A DNA stretch of 64,000 nucleotides from NCBI GenBank assembly GCA_963719485.1, contig OY970387.1, forward strand, positions 3,410,001-3,474,000. Direction: 5' to 3'. Each line of letters begins with the position of its first letter. The stretch's first letter is position 1. Shown in pieces: positions 33,537 to 41,577 of this stretch. The notes under the pieces are model-generated. The model searched no databases and was not told where the DNA came from. It worked only from the letters and a program-made list of their open reading frames with translations. A program made the translations under genes and the position numbers. The stretch comes from Bog-473 sp963719485. Its GTDB lineage: Bacteria; Actinomycetota; Acidimicrobiia; Acidimicrobiales; RAAP-2.

Positions 33537-34552
33537 TGCCGAGCGATGCGCTGCGCGCCCTGGCCGGCGCGCTCGGGAGCCGCGCCGAGCTCGGGAAGCC
33601 GCTCGGACCACTCACCACGTACGGCGTGGGCGGGCCGGCGGCACTCTTCGTCGAGCTCGGTGGACCCGAAGACCTCGCTGTGCTCCGCACCGCACTGCAG
33701 CGTTCCGCCGCGGAGCTCGGGACCACGCCGCCCGTGTTCGTCCTGGGACGAGGCTCCAACCTGTTGGTGGCGGACGAGGGGTTCGAGGGGATCGTGCTGC
33801 ACCTCGGCGCGGGCTTTGCCGGACTGGCGTTGCCGCCGTCCGGCCCGCCGGCCGGCGGAGACGCCGTGGTGCGCGCCGGCGCGGCCGTGGCCCTGCCGGT
33901 GCTCGCCCGCCGCGTGGCCGACGGGGGATGGTCGGGCCTGTCGTGGGCCGTGGGCGTGCCGGGCTCGCTCGGCGGCGCGGTGCGCATGAACGCCGGTGGG
34001 CACGGCTCGGACATGGCATCGTGCCTCGTCCGCTACAGCTGGGTCGATCTCTGCACCGACGCCGGGGGCACCGACGACGTCAGCCGTCTCGACTACGGCT
34101 ACCGCTCCTCGTCGGTGGCGGCGTCGCAGCTCGTGGTGGGAGCGGAGCTGCGAGTCACGCCGGGATCCGCGGAGGCGGAGCGGGCCGCGGTGGCCGACAT
34201 CGTCCGCTGGCGACGCGCGCACCAGCCGGGAGGCTCCAACGCCGGCTCCGTGTTCACCAACCCGCCGGACGACTCGGCCGGGCGCCTGATCGAGGAGGCC
34301 GGGCTGAAGGGGTTCCGGCTGGGGTCGGCGCACGTGTCCGAGAAGCACGCCAACTTCATCCAGGCCGACAAGGACGGGCGGGCCGGCGACGTGCACGCGC
34401 TCATGGCGCATGTGCGGGACGTGGTGGCGGAGCGATGCGGAGACACGTTGCGCGCCGAGGTCCGCCTCCTCGGCTTCGGCGACGGTGAAAATGGTCCGGT
34501 GGACGGGAACGGTGATGGATCCGGCGTGGGACAGGCCGGGGTGGCGCGGTGA
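33530..34552 (+). CDS. murB: UDP-N-acetylenolpyruvoylglucosamine reductase (MurB)
   Basis: A 340-residue FAD enzyme reducing enolpyruvyl-UDP-GlcNAc to UDP-MurNAc. The FAD-domain start LTTYGVGGPAALFVEL, VLGRGSNLLVADEGFEG, LSWAVGVPGSLGGAVRMNAGGHG and the active-site GSVFTNPPDDSAGRLIEEAG are visible, followed by AHVSEKHANFI. ATG 33530 lies within the murC 3' end; ATG 33536 (TGATG) is an equally coupled alternative. The C-terminal ~20 residues are a Gly/Asp-rich tail overlapping the ftsQ start. Confidence 0.92.
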   Translation: MVMPSDALRALAGALGSRAELGKPLGPLTTYGVGGPAALFVELGGPEDLAVLRTALQRSAAELGTTPPVFVLGRGSNLLVADEGFEGIVLHLGAGFAGLALPPSGPPAGGDAVVRAGAAVALPVLARRVADGGWSGLSWAVGVPGSLGGAVRMNAGGHGSDMASCLVRYSWVDLCTDAGGTDDVSRLDYGYRSSSVAASQLVVGAELRVTPGSAEAERAAVADIVRWRRAHQPGGSNAGSVFTNPPDDSAGRLIEEAGLKGFRLGSAHVSEKHANFIQADKDGRAGDVHALMAHVRDVVAERCGDTLRAEVRLLGFGDGENGPVDGNGDGSGVGQAGVAR

Positions 34553-35343
34553 CGCCCGACGGGACGGCGGGAGGGAAGGGCCCGCGGCGCCGCATGGACC
34601 CGCGCATCTCGGCCCGTCGCGCCGCGGTCATCAAGGCGCAGGGCCGGCGCCGCCTCGTTGTGGTCGGGGTCGCGCTCGCTCTCTCGGTGCTCGTCGTGGG
34701 GGGCTGGTTCCTCGTCCACACCTCGCTGTTCTCCGCCCGCTCGGTTTCGGTGACGGGCAACGTGCACGAGACGACGGCACAGGTGGTGGCCCAGGCCGGG
34801 TTGGCCGCCCGCCCGCCGTTGCTCGACGTGGACGCGGGAGCGGCCGCGGCGCGCCTCGAGCAGTTGCCCTGGGTGCGCTCCGCGACGGTGGACGTGTCCT
34901 GGCCCGACGGAGTCCACATCGCGGTGACCGAGGAGACGCCGCGCTTCACGGTCGCCACGGCCGCCGGCAAGTGGGAGTTGCTCAGCAACGACGGCCGGGT
35001 GCTCGGCGATTCGGCCACCCGGCCACCGGGACTGCTGCTCCTCACCGTCCCGCAGCCGCCCGGGGAGCCGGGCACCGTGCTCTCGGCGAAGGACGCACCC
35101 GGGCTCCGGGTCGCCTCGTCGCTCCCGGCCTCCTTCGTCGGGCAGGTCACAGGGGTCACGGTCGAGCCGGCGGGCTGGGTGCAGCTGGCCCTGACGACAC
35201 CGATCGTGGTCGACATCGGCACCGCGGTGGAGCTCACCGCCAAGTACGAGGACGTCTCGTCGATTCTGGCGGGGGCGACCCTGCACAACGGGGATGTGAT
35301 CGATGTCAGCGTCCCGGATGCGCCGACCGTGACCGCAGGGTGA
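34549..35343 (+). CDS. ftsQ: Cell division protein FtsQ/DivIB
   Basis: A 264-residue bitopic septum protein. GTG 34549 overlaps the murB stop (GTGA). A basic cytoplasmic tail (RRRMDPRISARRAAV) precedes one membrane helix (LVVVGVALALSVLVVGGWFLV, residues ~36-56). The extracellular POTRA domain begins SARSVSVTGNVHETTAQVV and contains LEQLPWVRSATVDVSWPDGVHIAVTEE. FtsQ links FtsL/FtsB to the Z-ring assembly. A 179-nt region with its own promoter separates it from ftsZ. Confidence 0.9.
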   Translation: MTPDGTAGGKGPRRRMDPRISARRAAVIKAQGRRRLVVVGVALALSVLVVGGWFLVHTSLFSARSVSVTGNVHETTAQVVAQAGLAARPPLLDVDAGAAAARLEQLPWVRSATVDVSWPDGVHIAVTEETPRFTVATAAGKWELLSNDGRVLGDSATRPPGLLLLTVPQPPGEPGTVLSAKDAPGLRVASSLPASFVGQVTGVTVEPAGWVQLALTTPIVVDIGTAVELTAKYEDVSSILAGATLHNGDVIDVSVPDAPTVTAG

Positions 35344-35353
35344 CGTAGGATGC

Positions 35354-35382
35354 TTGACCTGCCTGAACACCCCCCGTATGGT
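35354..35382 (+). promoter_or_regulatory. Candidate ftsZ promoter
   Basis: TTGACC at 35354-35359 and TATGGT at 35377-35382 are separated by exactly 17 nt, close to the housekeeping consensus. It lies between ftsQ and ftsZ and would give a leader of about 130 nt, letting ftsZ be expressed more strongly than the wall genes. Confidence 0.6.
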
Positions 35383-35522
35383 GGGGTCACGTTGCCGCAC
35401 CGTGAACATCAACCTTCCCCAGAGGTTCAGGGATTGGTCGCTGCTCGCATCTCACGGGCGGCGTCCGGCGGAACCGACCAGCGAGTGACCGGTCGGCGAT
35501 CGACCCGAGAACGAGGGAGTTC

Positions 35523-36632
35523 ATGACGACCGTGCCTTCCCAGGGCAACTACCTGGCAGTGATCAAGGTGGTCGGGGTCGGGGGCGGGGGCGTGAACGCC
35601 GTCAACCGGATGATCGACTCGGGTCTTCGCAACGTCGAATTCATCGCGGCCAACACGGACGCCCAGGCGCTGCTGATGAGCGATGCCGACCTGAAGCTGG
35701 ACATCGGGCGCCAGCTGACCCGTGGCCTCGGAGCGGGCAGCGACCCCGAGGTAGGGCGGCTGGCCGCCGAGGAGCACCGGGCTGAGATCGAGGAGGCGCT
35801 GCAGGGCGCCGACATGGTCTTCATCACGGCGGGCATGGGCGGGGGCACGGGAACCGGCGGTGCGCCGGTGGTGGCCGAGGTCGCCAAGGGCCTTGGCGCG
35901 CTGACGATCGGCGTGGTGACGCGTCCCTTCACGTTCGAGGGTCGGCGCCGCGCCATGCAGGCGGAGAAGGGGATCCAGATCGTCAAGGAGAAGGTCGACA
36001 CGCTCATCGTGATCCCCAACGACCGGCTGCTCACGGTGTCGAACGACAAGACGAGCATGGTCAACGCGTTCAAGACGGTCGACGAGGTACTCCTCCAGGG
36101 CGTGCGCGGCATCACCGACCTCATCACGGTGCCCGGGCTCATCAACACCGACTTCGCCGACGTGAAGATGGTCATGACCAACGCCGGGACCGCGATCATG
36201 GGCATCGGCTCGTCCATCGGCGAGGGCCGGGCGGCCAACGCGGCGCGCGCCGCCATCACGTCGCCACTGCTCGAGGCCTCCATCGAGGGCGCCCGTGGCA
36301 TGGTGCTCAACATCGCCGGCGGCTCCGACCTCGGGCTCTTCGAAGTGAACGAGGCGGCCGAGATCATCCACGGCGTGGCGCACCCCGACGCCAACATCAT
36401 CTTCGGCGCCGTGATCGACGACAACATGGGCGACGAGGTGCGGGTGACCGTGATCGCCGCCGGGTTCGAGCGCTGGGAGGACGGCACCGGGTCCTCGAGG
36501 TCGGGCGACCTGGCGTCGTCGATCTTCTCCACACCGGAGCCGGTGGACATCTTCGCCGACGCCACAGGGTCGTCGGAAGAGGATCTGGACCTGGGAGACG
36601 ACGATTTCGACGTCCCCTCCTTCCTCCGCTAG
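35523..36632 (+). CDS. ftsZ: Cell division GTPase FtsZ
   Basis: A 369-residue tubulin homologue forming the Z-ring. ATG 35523 has GAGGGAG upstream. Motifs are VVGVGGGGVNAVNRMI, NTDAQAL, the GTP tubulin signature GGGTGTGGAP, IVIPNDRLL and GSDLGLFEVNEAAEII. An acidic linker of about 45 residues leads to the conserved C-terminal peptide DDFDVPSFLR, the docking site for SepF and FtsW in actinobacteria. ftsA is absent, as is normal for the phylum, so SepF is the expected membrane anchor. Confidence 0.96.
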   Translation: MTTVPSQGNYLAVIKVVGVGGGGVNAVNRMIDSGLRNVEFIAANTDAQALLMSDADLKLDIGRQLTRGLGAGSDPEVGRLAAEEHRAEIEEALQGADMVFITAGMGGGTGTGGAPVVAEVAKGLGALTIGVVTRPFTFEGRRRAMQAEKGIQIVKEKVDTLIVIPNDRLLTVSNDKTSMVNAFKTVDEVLLQGVRGITDLITVPGLINTDFADVKMVMTNAGTAIMGIGSSIGEGRAANAARAAITSPLLEASIEGARGMVLNIAGGSDLGLFEVNEAAEIIHGVAHPDANIIFGAVIDDNMGDEVRVTVIAAGFERWEDGTGSSRSGDLASSIFSTPEPVDIFADATGSSEEDLDLGDDDFDVPSFLR

Positions 36633-36651
36633 CGACGACGTCGCGCACAGG

Positions 36652-37284
36652 CTGACGGCGATCCGGCAGCGGATCGAGCGCGCCGGCGGGGATCCCTCTC
36701 GGGTGCGGGTGGTCGGCGTCACCAAGGGCTTCGGTCCCGACGCGGTGCGCGCGGCGCGGGAGGCGGGGTTGACGGATCTGGGTGAGAACTACGCAGCGGA
36801 GCTGGTGGCGAAGGCGGCGGCCGTCGATGCGGACGCGGGCGTGGTCTGGCACTTTCTGGGCGCGGTCCAGCGCAACAAGGTGGCGCAGCTGGCCCCGGTG
36901 GTGGGTGTCTGGCAGAGCGTCGCCCGGGAAAGCGAGGGCGCCCGGATCGCCCGCTTCGCACCCGGCGCGCGGGTCCTCGTGCAGGTCGACACGACGGGCC
37001 TGCCCGGACGGAACGGTTGTGCCCCGTCAGAGGTCGGCGCGCTCGTCCTGCGCCTGGCCGACCTCGGGCTCGACGTCCGGGGTCTCATGACGGTCGCCGC
37101 CCCGGGCGCCGCCGCGGCGAAGGAGGCCTTCGAGTCGTTGGCGCGCCTGGCTGACCGTCTGGGCCTCGACGAGCGCTCCATGGGGATGAGCGACGATCTG
37201 GAGGCCGCGGTGGCCGCGGGTTCCACCATGGTGCGCATCGGGCGGGCCCTTTTCGGGGCGCGCCCACCGGTGGCCGCAGCGTGA
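36652..37284 (+). CDS. yggS: YggS-type pyridoxal-phosphate homeostasis protein, non-standard start
   Basis: A TIM-barrel PLP-binding protein of the alanine racemase N-domain family. RVVGVTKGF holds the PLP Lys, then LGENYAAELVAKA, WHFLGAVQRNKV, LVQVDTTGLPGRNGC, LMTVAAP and MGMSDDLEAAVAAGSTMVRIG. The open frame continues upstream of GTG 36703 through AIRQRIERAGGDPSRV, a standard YggS N-terminus, but has no ATG, GTG or TTG; CTG 36652, 19 nt after the ftsZ stop, is the best candidate (about 210 residues). Starting at 36703 would remove an alpha helix. Confidence 0.85.
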   Translation: MTAIRQRIERAGGDPSRVRVVGVTKGFGPDAVRAAREAGLTDLGENYAAELVAKAAAVDADAGVVWHFLGAVQRNKVAQLAPVVGVWQSVARESEGARIARFAPGARVLVQVDTTGLPGRNGCAPSEVGALVLRLADLGLDVRGLMTVAAPGAAAAKEAFESLARLADRLGLDERSMGMSDDLEAAVAAGSTMVRIGRALFGARPPVAAA

Positions 37285-37428
37285 ACTGGAGGCTGACGGG
37301 CAACCTCGGGTGGAGGCCGACGTGAGCCTGAGCAGGAGCGTGATGGCGCGGGGAGCGCCGCTACCGGGTCGCCAGGACCCGCCTGGGTTGCCGAGCAGGC
37401 ACTACGCTGTCCGAGGACAGGAGAAGGA

Positions 37429-38022
37429 ATGTCACCCTCGTTCATGAAGAAGACCATGGTGTATCTCGGCCTGCTCGACGACGAGTATGACGAGTACGAC
37501 GACCTGGAAGACCGGGCCCCACGAGGGTTTTCGGCCGCGACCCGGGTCGAGCCCCGGTCCCAGGACTACGAGCAGGCCGAGGAATTCAGCGGCGGCATGA
37601 GCAGGGTCCGCACCATCCCGCGGGAGTCGGCCCAGCCGAGCCAACAGTCCAGGCCGGCGACGAGCAACGTGGCGCCCCGCCCCTCGGCGGTTCGGGCCGT
37701 GCCGGTCGACCCCACCATGAATCCGACAGGGCCGGCGCCGGCTCCCTCGGGCCGGGTGCACGTGGTCGCACCCTCCCGGTTCGGTGACGCCAAGGAGATC
37801 GCGGACCGCCTGAAGGACAACCGGCCGGTGATCGTCAACCTCCAGATGGCCGACCGGGACCTGCAACGTCGGATGATCGATTTCTGCAGCGGGGTGACCT
37901 ACGCACTGAGCGGCGAGATGGAAAAGGTGGCGGACCAGGTCTTCCTCTTGGCGCCGACCAACGTGAAGGTTTCCGATGAGGAGCGACAACGACTCGTCGA
38001 GCGCGGCTTCGGCCGCGACTAG
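37429..38022 (+). CDS. sepF: Cell division protein SepF
   Basis: A 197-residue Z-ring membrane anchor that replaces FtsA in actinobacteria. The N-terminus (SPSFMKKTMVYLGLLDDEYDEYDD) contains the amphipathic membrane-binding segment. A Pro/Ser/Ala-rich linker (residues ~50-110) leads to the SepF fold, with RVHVVAPSRFGDAKEIADRL, RPVIVNLQMADRDLQRRMIDF and SGVTYALSGEMEKVADQVFLL. ATG 37429 has GGAGAAGG upstream. The 144-nt gap after yggS shows no further gene. Confidence 0.93.
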   Translation: MSPSFMKKTMVYLGLLDDEYDEYDDLEDRAPRGFSAATRVEPRSQDYEQAEEFSGGMSRVRTIPRESAQPSQQSRPATSNVAPRPSAVRAVPVDPTMNPTGPAPAPSGRVHVVAPSRFGDAKEIADRLKDNRPVIVNLQMADRDLQRRMIDFCSGVTYALSGEMEKVADQVFLLAPTNVKVSDEERQRLVERGFGRD

Positions 38023-38043
38023 AACCACTACCCTCGCAGGCTG

Positions 38044-38301
38044 ATGAGTATTTTTCGTCTCCTGGCGTGGCTGATCGAGGCCTACATCTGGCTGATCATG
38101 TTCCCCTACGCGATCCTGAGCTGGTTCCGGATCCAGCCCGGGACGACGCTGGCCCGGATCCAGTACTTCCTCTACCAGGCGACTGAGCCCGTCCTGCGCC
38201 CGGTGCGCCGGATCATCAAGCCCATGGGAGGCCTCGACTTCTCCTTCCTGGTTGTCATCCTCGTTGCTCAATTTGTGTTAATTCCGGTCCTCCTCCACTG
38301 A
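38044..38301 (+). CDS. yggT: YggT family membrane protein
   Basis: An 85-residue integral membrane protein with two hydrophobic segments (LAWLIEAYIWLIMFPYAIL and FSFLVVILVAQFVLIPVLL) flanking the conserved EPVLRPVRRIIKPMGGLDFS loop of the YggT family. Found after sepF in most actinobacteria and linked to septum placement or osmotic tolerance; the mechanism is unknown. It follows sepF by 21 nt. Confidence 0.9.
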   Translation: MSIFRLLAWLIEAYIWLIMFPYAILSWFRIQPGTTLARIQYFLYQATEPVLRPVRRIIKPMGGLDFSFLVVILVAQFVLIPVLLH

Positions 38302-38335
38302 GCTCGCCATACATGGAATAGCAGGGGGGGAGGGT

Positions 38336-38341
38336 TAGACT
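38336..38341 (+). promoter_or_regulatory. Candidate -10 element just before divIVA
   Basis: TAGACT lies 8 nt before ATG 38350, fitting a leaderless or near-leaderless divIVA transcript. No convincing -35 is seen 17 nt upstream, and a G-rich run (38323-38334) occupies that space. Confidence 0.35.
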
Positions 38342-38349
38342 CGCCCCCC

Positions 38350-39117
38350 ATGGACAATTCCCAGGCTCCCGCATCTATTCTCGACACGCTTCGCACCGTG
38401 GAATTCCGCCTCGGGCTGAAGGGCTACAACGTCGACGAGGTCGATGAGTACCTGGACAAGGCGGCCCAGGAAGCAGAGGGGCTGCAGGACCACGTCCGGC
38501 AGCTGAACGAGCGGCTGCGGCAGGCGAGCGAGCGCATCGCGCAGCTCGAGCGTGACAAGCGCGCCGCGCCGACGGCCGCCGAGAGTGAGGAGGGCGCCGC
38601 CGTTGCTGCGGCTTCGGCCGAGGCTGCCGCGCTGTCCGACGAGACGCTGCAGCGCACCCTCCTCCTCGCGCAGAAGTTCGTCGACCAGACGAAGCGGGAG
38701 AGCGAGGCGGAAGCAGCCACCGTCATTGCCCAGGCGGAGGAGACGGCGCGGGCCGCGATCGCCGCCGCCGAGGCCACCTCGGCCCAGCTGCAGGCCGAGA
38801 CGCATCAGAAGCTGCGCGAGGAGGTCACGCGCCTCGAGGCCACCCGGACGGAGCTGGCCACCGACGTGGAGAGCATGGCCCGTCACCTGGAGTCGGAGCG
38901 CAACCGGCTGCGCGGCGCACTCTCCGAGATCCTCAAGTGGGTCGACGAGAACGTGCAGCCCGCCAACTCGCTCATGGGCGTGAAGCCGAAGTCCGCCTCG
39001 GTCCAGGGTGGCGCGACCGCCGACGAACCGTCGGATGCGCTGCCCGACGCCGACGACGGCGCGCCGACGCTGAACCTCCAGAGCGCGTCTGTGTCGGGAG
39101 CGCCTCGCTCCCTCTGA
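38350..39117 (+). CDS. divIVA: DivIVA/Wag31 polar scaffold protein
   Basis: A 255-residue coiled-coil protein that marks poles and septa by sensing negative membrane curvature. The N-terminal lipid-binding domain reads VEFRLGLKGYNVDEVDEYLDK (residues ~18-38). A long heptad region follows, broken by an Ala/Glu-rich stretch (residues ~75-98), with LLLAQKFVDQTKRESEAEA the second conserved DivIVA segment. The tail is acidic and Ser-rich. In actinobacteria DivIVA directs wall synthesis at the cell pole. Confidence 0.92.
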   Translation: MDNSQAPASILDTLRTVEFRLGLKGYNVDEVDEYLDKAAQEAEGLQDHVRQLNERLRQASERIAQLERDKRAAPTAAESEEGAAVAAASAEAAALSDETLQRTLLLAQKFVDQTKRESEAEAATVIAQAEETARAAIAAAEATSAQLQAETHQKLREEVTRLEATRTELATDVESMARHLESERNRLRGALSEILKWVDENVQPANSLMGVKPKSASVQGGATADEPSDALPDADDGAPTLNLQSASVSGAPRSL

Positions 39118-39143
39118 TCAATCCCACGGGTCGGCTGGGCCTG

Positions 39144-39173
39144 TTGCCCCCGTCCCTCGCGTTCCGGTATCGT
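39144..39173 (+). promoter_or_regulatory. Candidate promoter for the DksA-like gene
   Basis: TTGCCC (39144-39149) and TATCGT (39168-39173) are spaced by 18 nt. Downstream, GACGAG and CTCGTC form a small hairpin in the leader (about 39188-39202), before the strong ribosome-binding site AAGGAGGG. Confidence 0.45.
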
Positions 39174-39241
39174 CACCCGCTCCCCGGACGAGGACCTCGT
39201 CGGGGAAACCGGCCACCTGACGTGGTCCGAAGGAGGGAACG

Positions 39242-40132
39242 ATGACCCCAGCGAACAAGGGTGCCCAGCTCAAGAGGGTGCCTGCGTCGCGATCGGCCGC
39301 CTCGGCAGCCTCTCGGTCCGGGAACAAAAAGTCCACGGCGAAGGTTGACGCGACGGCGACAAAGCGTTCCGCTCCTACCAAAAAGAAGGCAGCTCCTGTT
39401 GTGAACAAAGTAGCCACTGCGGCGAAGAAGCCCGCAACCTCAATGAAGAAGTCGACCACGGCGGCCAAGAAGGCGGCCCCGGCGAGCGCCAAGAAGTCGG
39501 TGACGACGAAGAAGGCGGCGCCGGCGAAGAGGGCCGGCTCCACACCTCCTGTCGCCAAGAAGGCGGCGCCGGCGAAGAAGGCCGGCTCGACGCCTGCTGC
39601 CGCCAAGAAGGCGGCCGACAAGCCCGTCGCCAAGAAGGCGGGCGCGGCACCCCGGGCGGCGGGGAACGGCGCCGGAGCGCTGGCCGCCCCGGCGCGCACG
39701 ACGTTCACGCCCAAGCCGAAGGCTCCGGCACCGGTCCGGCCGAAGACCGGTCCCTACGCCAAGGACGTGAAGTTCCTCGACGAGGTGCGGGAGCTCCTGC
39801 AGGCGGATCGCGCCATCTATCAGGAGCAGGCCACCTCGCTGCGCGCGGAGGCGGACTCGCTGGCGCTCGAACGCGAACCCGGTGACGTGCAGTTCGACGA
39901 GGAGTCGGGCGAGGGCGGCACGGTGACCGTCGATCGTGAGCGGAACCTGGCACTGTCGGGGCAGGCGTTGCTGGCGGTCGAGGAGATCGACGACGCGTTG
40001 AAGCGGATCGACGACAAGACCTACGGGTACTGCGAGCGGTGCTTCCAGCCGATTCCCAAGCCGCGTCTGCGGGCGCTGCCCTACGCTCGTCTCTGCGTGG
40101 CCTGCAAGAGCGGGGGCCTGTCGCGGCGCTGA
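39242..40132 (+). CDS. DksA/TraR zinc-finger protein with histone H1-like Lys/Ala-rich N-terminal half
   Basis: A 296-residue protein. Residues ~25-160 are Lys/Ala/Pro/Thr-rich with a near-exact 16-residue repeat (KKAAPAKRAGSTPPVA, then KKAAPAKKAGSTPAAA), resembling histone H1 tails. Residues ~175-296 form a DksA-like domain: DEVRELLQADRAIYQEQATS coiled region, ALKRIDDKTYGYCERC and LPYARLCVACKS (two CxxC pairs binding zinc). The basic half probably binds DNA non-specifically, while the DksA part may enter the RNA polymerase secondary channel. Strong ribosome-binding site AAGGAGGG. Confidence 0.88.
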   Translation: MTPANKGAQLKRVPASRSAASAASRSGNKKSTAKVDATATKRSAPTKKKAAPVVNKVATAAKKPATSMKKSTTAAKKAAPASAKKSVTTKKAAPAKRAGSTPPVAKKAAPAKKAGSTPAAAKKAADKPVAKKAGAAPRAAGNGAGALAAPARTTFTPKPKAPAPVRPKTGPYAKDVKFLDEVRELLQADRAIYQEQATSLRAEADSLALEREPGDVQFDEESGEGGTVTVDRERNLALSGQALLAVEEIDDALKRIDDKTYGYCERCFQPIPKPRLRALPYARLCVACKSGGLSRR

Positions 40133-40605
40133 CCCGCAGCGGGGTCCTGGCCTTTGCCATTGCCGCCGTCGTGGTGGTGGCGGACCGGGTGACCACCACC
40201 CTCATCGTGGATCACCTCCACGACGTGCGGCACGTCTGGGGGCCGTTCGGCCTCGCACTCACCTACAACTCCGGGTTTGCCTTCAGCCTCTTCAGCGGGC
40301 GGGCAATCCTCGTCACGGTGCTGCTGTGCATCGGGGTCGTGGTGCTCGCCGTCGTCGTGTCCCAGGTGCGCACGGTGACCCTCGCGGTGGGGTCGGGCCT
40401 CGTGCTCGGGGGCGCGGTGGGGAATCTGAGCGAGCGGATCGCGGGGGGGCACGGGGGACAGGTGCCCGACTTCATCACCCTGAACTACTGGCCCACGTTC
40501 AACCTGGCCGACGCGTGCGTGACCATCGGGGTCATCATCGTGATCGTGGCGCTGCTCTTCGGTGGACGTACTGCCGAGAGGCAGAAGGCCGGGGAGGCGG
40601 CGTGA
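40129..40605 (+). CDS. lspA: Lipoprotein signal peptidase (LspA) with altered active-site motifs
   Basis: A membrane aspartyl protease that removes lipoprotein signal peptides. Four hydrophobic segments, TYNSGFAFSLFSG (the NxGxAF region) and NYWPTFNLADACV with the second catalytic Asp are present. The motif normally reading GNLxDR is GNLSERI, so the first catalytic Asp is Glu. The usual DQxTK near the first helix reads DRVTTT. CTG 40129 overlaps the upstream TGA (CTGA) and gives 158 residues; the only ordinary start, GTG 40039, would overlap the DksA-like gene by 94 nt. Position between the DksA-like gene and rluD supports the assignment. Confidence 0.82.
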   Translation: MTRSGVLAFAIAAVVVVADRVTTTLIVDHLHDVRHVWGPFGLALTYNSGFAFSLFSGRAILVTVLLCIGVVVLAVVVSQVRTVTLAVGSGLVLGGAVGNLSERIAGGHGGQVPDFITLNYWPTFNLADACVTIGVIIVIVALLFGGRTAERQKAGEAA

Positions 40606-41525
40606 GCGAAGGCGAGACCATTTCGACCGAGGTCCCGGCGCTCCTGGCGGGCGTCCGCGTGGATCGGGGCGTGGCCATGGTGGCCGACATCTCCCGGGGC
40701 GCGGCCACGCAGCTCATCGCCGACGGCCGGGTGCTGGTCGACGGCGTTCCCGTGTCGGTCGGGCGCGCCGCGCTCCGCGAGGGCGCCATTCTCACGATCG
40801 CGTTGCCCGCCACTCGCGACGGCGGCGTCGCGGCGGAGCCCGGGGTGCGCTTCGAGGTGGTCTTCGCCGACGACGCGGTGGCCGTGGTGGACAAGCCGGC
40901 CGGGCTCGTGGTGCACCCGGGCGCCGGCCACCATGAAGGGACCCTGGTCGGTGGGCTCCTGGACCGCTTTCCCGACCTGGCGCAACTGGTGGAGGCGGGG
41001 GTGTGCCCGCCCGATCGTCCCGGCATCGTGCACCGTCTCGACAAGGGGACGTCGGGACTCCTTGCCGTCGCCCGCACCGAGGAGGCGTTCCGCTCGCTGG
41101 TCGACCAGTTGGCGACCAGGACCATGGAGCGTCGCTACCTGGCCCTCGTCGTGGGTGACGTGGTCGACGACCGGGGAGAGGTGGAGGCACCCATCGGCCG
41201 CTCGACGCGTACGCCGACCAAGATGGCGGTGACGGCCTCGGGGAAGCCTGCCCGCACGGCCTACACGGTTGTCGAGCGTCGAGGCGGAGAGACCCTGCTC
41301 GAGCTGGCGCTCCAGAGCGGGCGGACCCACCAGATACGCGTCCACATGGCGGCCATCGGGCACCCCGTGGTCGGCGATGCGCGCTACGGGACGCCGGACA
41401 AGCGCCTCGGTTCGGGGCGGTTCTTCCTGCACGCCTTCAAGCTCGCCTTCGTCCACCCGACGACGGGCGCACGCGTCGAGTTCACCTCACCGTTGCCCGA
41501 GGACCTCAGGGCGTACTTGGACTAG
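40602..41525 (+). CDS. rluD: RluD-type 23S rRNA pseudouridine synthase
   Basis: A 307-residue RluA-family enzyme. GTG 40602 overlaps the lspA stop (GTGA). An N-terminal S4 RNA-binding domain (RGAATQLIADGRVLVDGVPV) precedes the catalytic domain with VVDKPAGLVVHPGAGHHEGT, the catalytic Asp in VHRLDKGTSGLL, RRYLALVVG and the C-terminal GRTHQIRVHMAAIGHPVVGD. It is expected to modify helix 69 of 23S rRNA, but the RluA-family target is not certain from sequence. Confidence 0.9.
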   Translation: MSEGETISTEVPALLAGVRVDRGVAMVADISRGAATQLIADGRVLVDGVPVSVGRAALREGAILTIALPATRDGGVAAEPGVRFEVVFADDAVAVVDKPAGLVVHPGAGHHEGTLVGGLLDRFPDLAQLVEAGVCPPDRPGIVHRLDKGTSGLLAVARTEEAFRSLVDQLATRTMERRYLALVVGDVVDDRGEVEAPIGRSTRTPTKMAVTASGKPARTAYTVVERRGGETLLELALQSGRTHQIRVHMAAIGHPVVGDARYGTPDKRLGSGRFFLHAFKLAFVHPTTGARVEFTSPLPEDLRAYLD

Positions 41526-41577
41526 CGATCCGCCGTGGCCCCGGCGACGCGGACCACCCGGGCCGGAGTGGGGAGGG

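Noticed and set aside
35344..35522. Absence of ftsA between ftsQ and ftsZ as a deletion
   Set aside because: Actinobacteria normally lack ftsA and use SepF, which is present downstream.
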